A stretch of 39,821 bases of DNA from Promethearchaeota archaeon. Its GTDB lineage: Archaea > Asgardarchaeota > Lokiarchaeia > Sigyniarchaeales > SOKP01. Below are positions 33,331-39,821 of this stretch, piece by piece. Position 1 is the stretch's first letter. Every line of letters begins with the position of its first letter. A program made the position numbers and the translations under genes. The stretch spans positions 1 through 39,821 of the forward strand of contig JAHLWH010000279.1 of NCBI GenBank assembly GCA_019058015.1, written 5' to 3'. The notes beneath the pieces are model-generated. The model made no database searches. It worked only from the letters and a program-made list of their open reading frames with translations, and was not told the DNA's origin.

Positions 33331-34350
33331 ATGATTCCTTCTATTGAATGGATTGAAAATAAAGTCAAAATGATCGACCAAACAATTCTACCGCACAAAC
33401 TTGAATTTTTAGAATTTGAAGATTACAGAGATATCGCGAAAGCTATAAAGATAATGAATATAAGGGGTGCTCCTGCTATAGGTGTTGCAGCTGCGATGGG
33501 AATGGCCCTAGCTTCTATTGAATTTAAAAATAAAAATAAAGAAGAGTTTCTGAGCTCATTAAAAGAGGCAGGAGAATTAATAAAACAGACAAGACCTACG
33601 GCTGTAAATTTATTTTGGGCAGTAGATCGGATTTTAAATAAGATTGAGGGAGTTGATAAAAAATCTAGTGAGCTTTCTGAAATCATAATAGATGAAGCAA
33701 AAAAAATGTGGCAGGAAGATATTGACACGAACAAGAGTATTGGTAAATATGGAGCAGAATTACTAGATGATGGAGATACAATCCAAACACATTGCAATGC
33801 AGGCTCCCTTGCAACTGTTCAATATGGTACTGCACTAGCTCCGGTAAGAGTTACTATTGAACAAGGTAAAAAAATTTCAGTAGTTGCTGACGAAACCAGA
33901 CCGAGATTACAAGGTGCACGATTAACTGCTTTTGAATTGCAATATGATAAGATTCCAGTAAGCGTCATTTCAGATGGTTCCTCAGGTTTAATGATGAGAT
34001 TAGGAAAAATCCAAAAAGTCATAGTTGGAGCAGATCGAATTACATCAGATGGCGTTTTTAATAAAATTGGAACATATATGGTCGCTTTAGCTGCTCAAGA
34101 TAATAAAATCCCATTTTATGTAGCAGCTCCCGTATCAACTTTATCAATGAGCGAATCATTTGAAGATGTCAAAATTGAACAAAGAGATTCTAAAGAAGTA
34201 AGTCATGTGTTAGGAAAAGTTCAAATTGTTCCAGAAGGGGTTAATTGTATTAATTATGCTTTTGATTTTACTCCTTTCGAATTAGTTACAGCTGTTATTA
34301 CTGAAGATGGGGTTTTCTCACCTAAAGATTTGGTGGAAAAATATACCTAA
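33331..34350 (+). CDS. mtnA: Methylthioribose-1-phosphate isomerase MtnA
   Basis: A 339-residue aldose-ketose isomerase of the eIF2B-like fold, acting in methionine salvage on 5-methylthioribose-1-phosphate. Motifs are RGAPAIGVAAAMG, THCNAGSLATVQYGTAL (catalytic Cys155), DETRPRLQGARLTAFEL and VGADRITSDG (Asp235); the Cys-Asp spacing of 80 equals that of characterised MtnA. The related ribose-1,5-bisphosphate isomerase is less likely. A tttaaataa box about 25 bp before the ATG suggests a leaderless transcript. No other salvage gene is adjacent. Confidence 0.88.
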   Translation: MIPSIEWIENKVKMIDQTILPHKLEFLEFEDYRDIAKAIKIMNIRGAPAIGVAAAMGMALASIEFKNKNKEEFLSSLKEAGELIKQTRPTAVNLFWAVDRILNKIEGVDKKSSELSEIIIDEAKKMWQEDIDTNKSIGKYGAELLDDGDTIQTHCNAGSLATVQYGTALAPVRVTIEQGKKISVVADETRPRLQGARLTAFELQYDKIPVSVISDGSSGLMMRLGKIQKVIVGADRITSDGVFNKIGTYMVALAAQDNKIPFYVAAPVSTLSMSESFEDVKIEQRDSKEVSHVLGKVQIVPEGVNCINYAFDFTPFELVTAVITEDGVFSPKDLVEKYT

Positions 34351-34484
34351 ACAGAGATGAAAGTAAACTTTTAAGTATATCATCATTGAAATGACTAAGT
34401 GATTTAGATAACAAAATGCGAAGTATTAATCTACATCCAAAGAAACCCAAATTTTTTTAACATTATTATTAAATAATATATTTA

Positions 34485-34892
34485 ATGGAATTAACTTATA
34501 AAAATGCACATCGAATATCATCTGGAATAACCTTTATCATTAGTATAATCTGGTGGAGTATTTTTTAATTATTTCTTAGTTTAGATACAAATAGTTTCAT
34601 TATATGTGGAACCCTTGCAGGATTTGGTATTATTAAGTTTATTATAGAATCAATTCGTGATGACAACCCAGAAAGACCTAATAAATTTGAAGTAATAATT
34701 ACTTATTTAATAGGAATAATTTCGCTTGTAATTTGTCTTCTATTTAACTCCCTTTATTATCTTTTTATCTCCCTTATTTTCTTGAGTGCCGCACTAGTAT
34801 TCCATTTTTCATTCATTGCTTTAAAAAAACAGGGGGGCAAGAGAATATATCAACATAATGAATTGGAGCATGTTGATTGTGAGAAAATTTAA
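34485..34892 (+). pseudogene. Interrupted small membrane protein (four predicted TM helices)
   Basis: From ATG 34485 the frame reads MELTYKNAHRISSGITFIIS and meets a TAA at 34566-34568. It then continues open to TAA 34890-34892 with TM helices (SFIICGTLAGFGIIKFII, VIITYLIGIISLVICLL, LYYLFISLIFLSAALVF) and a polar tail. After the TAA there is no ATG in frame, so the downstream part is not a separate gene. Total length would be 135 residues. The TAA follows a run of six T, so an indel or point error is possible, but the frame is kept on both sides. Family unknown. Confidence 0.65.
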
Positions 34893-34913
34893 ATGATTAT
34901 TAAGGAGTTTACC

Positions 34914-35897
34914 CTAATTACTAAGGAAATTGTCTAATTCTCTCTTAAAGTCATATAGGGTTTTAATTCTACTAATATTATTTCTAAATACTGTTGCATT
35001 TTTCATAAATTTGGATAACCATAAAGAATTTCTTTTTAACTCAACAAATTTAAAATCATCATGAGGGTAATCAATCCCGGAAAGAAAGGTATCAATACAA
35101 TTTTCATAAATTTCTATCATATTTTTCAATGAATCCTTTTGGACTTTGTAAGTTTCTTTCTTTCCCGTTTTTAAATATTTTTCAATAGCCGAAAAAATTT
35201 GTGGATTCCCCATGGACTCTCTTCCAATCATTATTGCATCAACTCCTGTATAATCTAACATTTTTTTAGCAGACTCCAGATCAAAGATATCTCCATTGCC
35301 AACAACCGGAATTGATACCGATTCTTTTAATTTTTTTATTGTCTCTAATTCTACAGTTGTACTTTGAAATCGACTTATTACAGTTCTACCATGTAATGTT
35401 ATAAATTCAAAACCTAAATCTTCTACTATCTTCCCTATATCTAAATACACATTAGGTTTATAAAATCCCGTTCTCAGTTTTAGTGAAACTGGTTTATTTG
35501 AATATTTTATTATCGTATTTAAAATTGCTTTTAATAAATCAATGTCTTTTAATAGATATCCTCCCTCTTTTGAATTAATAGCTCTTCTGGAAGGACACCC
35601 TGCATTAAAATCCAATATATTAAAATCATAACTATTAAGAAAATCAACGCTCATTTTAACTGATTCGGTATCAGGGCCAATTATTTGGACACTAATTGGT
35701 TCCTCTTTTTCAATTTTAAAGAGTTCATGCTCAACGGATTCTGGCTTGCCTGCAAACCTTTTTGAATATAACATAGGCACTGAAACCAATCCAATGGCTC
35801 CAAAATGGCGGCAAAACCTTCTATACGGCCCTGTTGAAATATTTAATAAAGGTGCCAAAATTAAATTATTTTCGAGTTTTAATTTTCCTAATTGCAT
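34914..35897 (-). CDS. dus: tRNA-dihydrouridine synthase
   Basis: A 327-residue FMN-dependent TIM-barrel enzyme that reduces uridines in the tRNA D-loop region. Visible are the N-terminal FMN segment LILAPLLNISTGPYRRFC, the catalytic cysteine in FNAGCPSRRAINSKEGGYL, KLRTGF, ITLHGRT and VVGNGDIFDLESA, IMIGRESMGNP. The C-terminal helical domain is present. It ends with TAG. It is a single gene with a short A+T-rich promoter shared divergently with the 160-aa gene at 35980. Confidence 0.88.
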   Translation of the reverse strand: MQLGKLKLENNLILAPLLNISTGPYRRFCRHFGAIGLVSVPMLYSKRFAGKPESVEHELFKIEKEEPISVQIIGPDTESVKMSVDFLNSYDFNILDFNAGCPSRRAINSKEGGYLLKDIDLLKAILNTIIKYSNKPVSLKLRTGFYKPNVYLDIGKIVEDLGFEFITLHGRTVISRFQSTTVELETIKKLKESVSIPVVGNGDIFDLESAKKMLDYTGVDAIMIGRESMGNPQIFSAIEKYLKTGKKETYKVQKDSLKNMIEIYENCIDTFLSGIDYPHDDFKFVELKRNSLWLSKFMKNATVFRNNISRIKTLYDFKRELDNFLSN

Positions 35898-35979
35898 TTA
35901 CATGAATATTAACAGTTTTTAATTATATTTCATTTAATATTAAAAAAGATTTAATTGTTTTTCTTCTTGATTAATAATT

Positions 35980-36462
35980 ATGTATGAGTTTCCGAAAAAA
36001 TTAAAAACTCTCAAATATCATGAAAATCAATCCTTCGCTTTACATAAAAATCTAATTTTATTACATAATAAATCGAGAATTCGCAAATTAATAACGGATT
36101 TGCAAATCTTGTTTAAAGAGAGGATTGGAATACCTTTAGACGCTACTGCTATTAGAGATAGTTATCTTAAAAAGAAACATTTTGATAAATATCTAATTTT
36201 ACTATGTGCCGAATTAGAAGAAGAAAAGGAATTAGATACAATAATTGATAAATATGAAAACGTTCAATTAAAAAGTGGAGCCTACGAAATAGAAGTAACC
36301 AAAGAATTCACTCTACTTAAAGCAATTGATTTTAAGGGTTTTGAAAAGGGAGTTAATACATTAAAAATCATTTTAGAGCAAACCTTCTCTAACTATTTTA
36401 AAGAAAATGAATTTGAAAAGTATATGCAAATTCCTTCTTTATCAATTTTAGATGAGATATAG
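35980..36462 (+). CDS. Hypothetical protein, 160 aa
   Basis: A soluble, mostly helical, charged protein with no signal or TM segment. It begins MYEFPKKLKTLKYHENQSFA and contains LITDLQILFKERIGIPLDATA and FKGFEKGVNTLKIILEQTFS. I recognise no family. It ends in TAG. It is divergent from dus with 82 bp between, and the gap after it contains the glucan-phosphorylase-like remnant. Confidence 0.65.
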   Translation: MYEFPKKLKTLKYHENQSFALHKNLILLHNKSRIRKLITDLQILFKERIGIPLDATAIRDSYLKKKHFDKYLILLCAELEEEKELDTIIDKYENVQLKSGAYEIEVTKEFTLLKAIDFKGFEKGVNTLKIILEQTFSNYFKENEFEKYMQIPSLSILDEI

Positions 36463-36522
36463 AATGATTTAAATCATTTCCATAAAAAAAATAATTAAAA
36501 AATATAATAGGAAAAAAATTAC

Positions 36523-36673
36523 TTATTTTGGGATAAATTTCCAAGGATCTTGTTTAACTAAATTCCAAGATTTTTCAGCATAATCCTGGATCATTCTGTG
36601 AATATTGAAATACGCAGCAGTTGCAATGGCATTTTTCATCCGCCAAAGCCACTCATCCTGGTCCATGTAAGTG
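36523..36673 (-). pseudogene. 3'-end remnant resembling alpha-glucan phosphorylase, copy 1
   Basis: The minus strand reads MDQDEWLWRMKNAIATAAYF, NIHRMIQDYAEKSWNLVKQD and PWKFIPK, then TAA 36525-36523. The pattern DxxEW..(R)MKN.I..A.YFN.HRM..DYAEK.W is that of the phosphorylase C-terminus. It closely matches copy 2 at 39164-39330. Nothing upstream of the MDQDEW region is conserved. The remaining gap to 36729 is A+T rich. Confidence 0.7.
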
Positions 36674-36728
36674 GTAAAAATAAAAAAAAAGAAATTTATT
36701 TATATTATTATACGATAAAATTTGCTTC

Positions 36729-38300
36729 TCAACTCAAAAGGGCCATTATCTCCCCTAATTCTTTCATTTTTTTCATTCCGCTAATTTTTAACTTTCTGGT
36801 AAGCATCTTAAATAACGCTGAAATTTTGGATATATTTCCACTACTAAAATCAAAAAACAATTCAGCAGTGCATACCATTGAGGCATCAACTTCAAGGTTT
36901 TCCAGTGTTTCTTTGTCGTTTCTAATATGTTTTACATCCAATTTACCATTTTCTACTGTAATTAAAGCTCCATACTTCTGGTCTGTGAGATTATATAAAA
37001 TTTTTAATGTTTTATCTTTGTACTTTTCTTTAAACTCTTCTATATTATTTATGGGTTCCATTTGTTGCCATAGTAATCCTGCAAGCCCTCTTCTAACTTC
37101 TGTTTTTGGAAATGGCGTGGGTTTTTGTTTCCATTCATTAAAAGACTCCCTATGTGGTAACTCAAATTCAATGATATCCAAATTATCAGCTATTGGTAAT
37201 TTCCCATAAGTCTTAACTGCTGCTACAGCAGCGTGGATATGATCTGATGGAGCATCAGCCGGGATATTAGCTAAAAAAATGGACAAATTATGATCTCGAG
37301 CAAAAGCATCTATAAATCTCTTTATATTGTCTACAATTTTTTCAGCTGGACCATCACGGAGCAATCGAGCATTAACACCTGCTGTAATTGTCACTTTTTG
37401 ACCTTTTTTTCGATACTTTGCTGTGTAATCTCGAACAGCTTCCATAGGATATTCATGCCAACGTCCCATTGCAAGAAATAAAGCGGGAGCACCCGTACTG
37501 GCAATTTGGACATCAAAACTTCCATGCAAAATTTCTGGATCAAATTTTTCTAGTCGTTCTTCGCAATAATCACCACTAACGTTCATAGCTACTACACCAA
37601 ATTTCTTAATTTTTTTCGATAGGCGTAAATTATAGGGTACTACCCACTCCATCATTTCCTTTACTGATAAATTTGGGATACAAGCCCAAGCATCAGCCCC
37701 CACCGCCATAAGAGCTCCGGAATATTCGTTTTGTACTTTAATGTACGGAACCAAAACATCGTCTACAATAAATTGAAATAGTTCATGAGCAAATTGTGGA
37801 TTTTTTCTCATAGCTTTAATAAGCGCTGGATACCCCATCATTCCAACTGCCATGCTAAATGGTGCGCAAAAAAATCCTGTACTAAATCCATATTCGCAAC
37901 CTCGATCCATTAATTCAAAAACAAAAGGAAATCGTCCGTCTTTGTGAAAATTTATTCTCTTCTTTTTAAGTCTTTTCAAATCTTCGGGATTCTTGATAAG
38001 TGGTTCACGAAAATCGATAGTAGGCATTGAATTTTCGCCATAAATCATCTTTCCTCCTAATGCCTCTATTTCAATATTATAGGCATCAAGTCCAAGCGCG
38101 ATACTATCAAACCCATAATAACCTGCTACTAAAGTACCAGCTTCAATATTTGATTCTATTTCAGTATAAAACTTCTTTCCAGAGATTCCTGCTAATCTCA
38201 TAGTATGATCATGACATTGAACAGCAATTTGAAGCCTATCTTTTCCTCCAACACCAAAAACACTACCCAAATCTTTTTTTACTTCTCCTGTTTGAGCCAT
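36729..38300 (-). CDS. URO-D-fold corrinoid methyltransferase fused to an SCP2 domain
   Basis: Residues 1-395 are a uroporphyrinogen-decarboxylase-fold domain of the MtaA/MtbA/CmuA group (CHDHTMRLAGISGKKFYTEI, STGFFCAPFSMAVGMMGYP, VTITAGVNARLLRDGPAEKI). Residues 415-515 look like a sterol-carrier (SCP2) domain: TLKILYNLTDQKYGALITVE and CTAELFFDFSSGNISKISAL. URO-D methyltransferases normally end near 350-400 residues. Where MtaA-type enzymes have a Zn-binding His-x-Cys (LHICG), this one has MNVSGDYC, so the His and first Cys are replaced by Asn and Ser. The gene follows the corrinoid protein gene with a 1-bp gap and GGTGG ahead of its ATG, so the two work together in methyl transfer, with unknown donor. 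Confidence 0.82.
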   Translation of the reverse strand: MAQTGEVKKDLGSVFGVGGKDRLQIAVQCHDHTMRLAGISGKKFYTEIESNIEAGTLVAGYYGFDSIALGLDAYNIEIEALGGKMIYGENSMPTIDFREPLIKNPEDLKRLKKKRINFHKDGRFPFVFELMDRGCEYGFSTGFFCAPFSMAVGMMGYPALIKAMRKNPQFAHELFQFIVDDVLVPYIKVQNEYSGALMAVGADAWACIPNLSVKEMMEWVVPYNLRLSKKIKKFGVVAMNVSGDYCEERLEKFDPEILHGSFDVQIASTGAPALFLAMGRWHEYPMEAVRDYTAKYRKKGQKVTITAGVNARLLRDGPAEKIVDNIKRFIDAFARDHNLSIFLANIPADAPSDHIHAAVAAVKTYGKLPIADNLDIIEFELPHRESFNEWKQKPTPFPKTEVRRGLAGLLWQQMEPINNIEEFKEKYKDKTLKILYNLTDQKYGALITVENGKLDVKHIRNDKETLENLEVDASMVCTAELFFDFSSGNISKISALFKMLTRKLKISGMKKMKELGEIMALLS

Positions 38301-38301
38301 T

Positions 38302-38976
38302 TTAATCCACCCCCAGAACCTTTTTAGCTTTTTCTACAGCATCAAAAGCATCTTTTCCCCAAGCATCCGCTCCGATTTCATCAGCAAATTCTTGTGTAGT
38401 TGGTACACCCCCCACCATTACTTTAACATTAGTTCTTAAACCTTCTGTTTGAAGTTTTTTTAGGATTTCCTTCATTTCCAGCATTGTGGTTGTCATGTAG
38501 CATCCTAATCCTAAAATATCTGGTTTCAATTCTTTTACTTTACTTATAAAAGTTTCAGTAGGAACATCCTCTCCCAAATCTATTACTTCGAATCCACCAC
38601 TTCTTAGAGTTGCTTTTACCATTATTTTACCTAGATTATGCATATCACCAGCTACAGTACCAATAATTACTTTCCCAGCCTTCCCAATCTCCTCTGCAGA
38701 TAATTGGGGCTCAACAACCTCCATAGCCATTCGGAATGCCTCAGCACTCATCACAACATCTGGCAGAAAATATTCATTTCGTTTCCATAGTTCTCCAGCT
38801 TCTTGAATACCAGGTACAACACCTTCATTCACTATTCGTAAAGATTCAATCTCTTCTTTGAGCGCTTTTTGGGTTAAATCATAGGCCAAATCATCCTCAC
38901 CTTCGAGTACTGCTTTTTTTATTTCCAATAAAATATCAGATTCATCTATAATTATATCAACTCTTTTTTTATCCAC
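38302..38976 (-). CDS. Methyltransferase corrinoid protein (MtaC/MtbC-like)
   Basis: A 224-residue B12-binding protein. The helical cap is at residues 15-95 (LLEIKKAVLEGEDDLAYDLT, WKRNEYFLPDVVMSAEAF), followed by the cobalamin domain with the base-off ligand motif GDMHNLG (His113), then DLGEDVPTETFISKV and GGVPTTQEFADEIGADAWG. It carries the methyl group between a substrate-specific methyltransferase and the URO-D partner downstream. It starts with GTG. A likely TATA box (rc of tttataaac) sits about 60 bp upstream. No substrate-specific methyltransferase (MttB/MtaB) or reductive activator is in the window. Confidence 0.9.
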   Translation of the reverse strand: MDKKRVDIIIDESDILLEIKKAVLEGEDDLAYDLTQKALKEEIESLRIVNEGVVPGIQEAGELWKRNEYFLPDVVMSAEAFRMAMEVVEPQLSAEEIGKAGKVIIGTVAGDMHNLGKIMVKATLRSGGFEVIDLGEDVPTETFISKVKELKPDILGLGCYMTTTMLEMKEILKKLQTEGLRTNVKVMVGGVPTTQEFADEIGADAWGKDAFDAVEKAKKVLGVD

Positions 38977-39029
38977 TTCTTAAAATCTAATTCATTTTTA
39001 ATTAGACATTTAAAACTTACGCTACATCA

Positions 39030-39042
39030 TATTTATAAACTT
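39030..39042 (-). promoter_or_regulatory. Likely TATA box of the corrinoid/URO-D operon
   Basis: The minus strand reads gtttataaatatg about 55-65 bp ahead of the GTG at 38976, in the only gap before the operon. No other TATA-like sequence of this quality lies nearer. Confidence 0.4.
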
Positions 39043-39163
39043 TTTCACAATTAATCGATTATTTATAGAATATGTCATAAACTATATTATGAGAAGTATT
39101 ATCAATACTTTCAACCTATTACTGTTAAATTTAAAAAGAAAAAAAATCTTTAGGGTCAATATT

Positions 39164-39330
39164 CTAAATTGGGATATATTTCCAAGGATCTTGTCTAATT
39201 AAATTCCAGGATTTTTCTGCGTAATCGTTTATCATTCTGTGTGTATTAAAATATGTAGCTAAAGTGATTGTATTTTTCATTCTCCATGGCCACTCATCCT
39301 GGTCCATCCAGGTAGGAATAATTTCATTAA
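39164..39330 (-). pseudogene. 3'-end remnant resembling alpha-glucan phosphorylase, copy 2
   Basis: It reads WMDQDEWPWRMKNTITLATY, FNTHRMINDYAEKSWNLIRQ, DPWKYIPI and stops at TAG 39166-39164. The track lists it as a 62-aa ORF, but the extra N-terminal codons (MCKNCRI...) overlap the membrane gene to the right in another frame and are unlikely to be real. It matches copy 1 across about 45 codons. The two remnants bracket the corrinoid/URO-D operon in the same orientation. Confidence 0.7.
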
Positions 39331-39821
39331 TTATCCTGCAATTTTTGCACAAATATATGCAAAAATCAATATTCCTCCAGCAACAATTATTAGAATCATT
39401 CCCAGCCTCATTGTAAAAATTATTTCAATCCCTAGACCGATTTGTTCTAAAGCATATGAAACTACAAATATCATACCATAAAAAAATATTATTTCAGTAA
39501 TAATATAAGAAAGACCATTTCTTAACCATTTTTTCCTTGCTTTCTTAAGTTCTATATTCCCAGATACAACTCTAATCGCTGATATTATCAAAAATAATGC
39601 TCCAAGAATGAAAAAAACCATAAAAGATATTCCTAGCCAATAAAATGTAGTTTGAAGTCCCTCCGCCTCAGGTAAGATTGCTGTATATGACTCTAGTTCA
39701 TTAACGATTCCCCCTCCAAATGGTAATAAATCACCTTCTATTAACAGCGGGATTGAAGGAATATTTATAGCGATATGCATTATTGGATATAATAGAGAAA
39801 TTAATAATACTATAGCTGTAA
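39331..39821 (-). CDS. Membrane protein of unknown function, 5' end beyond the right edge
   Basis: The track starts at ATG 39780, but the frame stays open to the edge with hydrophobic sequence (TAIVLLISLLYPI before MHIAINIPSI), so the gene is partial. Four helices are visible: the edge segment, TFYWLGISFMVFFILGALFLI, LSYIITEIIFFYGMIFVVSYA and MILIIVAGGILIFAYICAKI. An extracytoplasmic loop of about 35 residues carries GDLLPFGGGIVNELESY. No family recognised. Confidence 0.65.
   Translation of the reverse strand, partial: TAIVLLISLLYPIMHIAINIPSIPLLIEGDLLPFGGGIVNELESYTAILPEAEGLQTTFYWLGISFMVFFILGALFLIISAIRVVSGNIELKKARKKWLRNGLSYIITEIIFFYGMIFVVSYALEQIGLGIEIIFTMRLGMILIIVAGGILIFAYICAKIAG

Noticed and set aside
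36598-37209. Plus-strand 203-aa ORF
   Set aside because: It overlaps the C-terminal part of the URO-D/SCP2 gene and the phosphorylase-like remnant in antisense; low-complexity composition.
39164-39352. 62-aa ORF as an independent small gene
   Set aside because: It is the C-terminal piece of a phosphorylase-like protein with a second copy at 36523, and its putative N-terminus overlaps another gene.

Overview
The window is AT-rich DNA, most likely from a mesophilic anaerobic archaeon. A Lokiarchaeia-type Asgard (Promethearchaeota) lineage is my best guess. The reasons are A+T-rich TATA-like boxes at short distances from start codons, few Shine-Dalgarno sites, VapBC of the archaeal type, a membrane-anchored winged-helix regulator, 4-hydroxybutyryl-CoA dehydratase, and corrinoid methyltransferase and Lar genes in one neighbourhood. 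This is inference; no rRNA or tRNA gene is present to settle it.

Layout. 1-364: the start of a secreted repeat protein (minus strand, runs off the left edge), then about 800 bp of decayed DNA. 1165-6657: a plus-strand metabolic block with an AcoX/NAD-kinase-like protein, a PLP aminotransferase, a 3-hydroxyacyl-CoA dehydrogenase, an orphan DNA methyltransferase and an LDH2-type 2-hydroxyacid dehydrogenase. 6690-11213: a minus-strand CDF cation transporter with a long cytoplasmic tail and a larE-larB-larC operon for the nickel-pincer nucleotide cofactor. 11288-17036: sulfatase, VapBC, a membrane-anchored methyltransferase, and a GlcD/GlcF-like D-2-hydroxyacid oxidase pair whose GlcD part is split by an in-frame TAG. 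LDH2, the Lar cofactor operon and GlcD/GlcF suggest a lactate or 2-hydroxyacid theme.

17217-24157: an accessory region. A roughly 5-kb plus-strand cassette (small protein, HerA/FtsK-like ATPase, very long charged GIY-YIG endonuclease) lies between an intact DUF457/YdjM-like membrane protein gene and a decayed direct copy of that gene's 3' end. The nuclease frame is broken only at a run of 16 A. 24344-26376: a secreted membrane-anchored protein followed by a transmembrane transcription regulator with a related ectodomain. 26583-31689: MFS transporter, metallo-beta-lactamase-fold hydrolase, PHP phosphoesterase, a small zinc-ribbon protein, DUF1848 and GNAT. 31808-35897: 4-hydroxybutyryl-CoA dehydratase, MtnA, an interrupted membrane protein and tRNA-dihydrouridine synthase. 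36523-39330: a corrinoid protein plus a URO-D/SCP2 fusion methyltransferase, bracketed by two copies of a fragment resembling the C-terminal end of alpha-glucan phosphorylase. The right edge cuts a membrane protein.

The most unexpected pattern is that the gaps between genes repeatedly hold 3'-terminal pieces of protein genes that lack their 5' parts (DUF457, MBL-fold, PHP, SPASM radical-SAM, glucan phosphorylase twice, and others). In three cases the intact parent is next door in the same orientation. Two explanations are decayed tandem duplications and insertion of elements at gene 3' ends.
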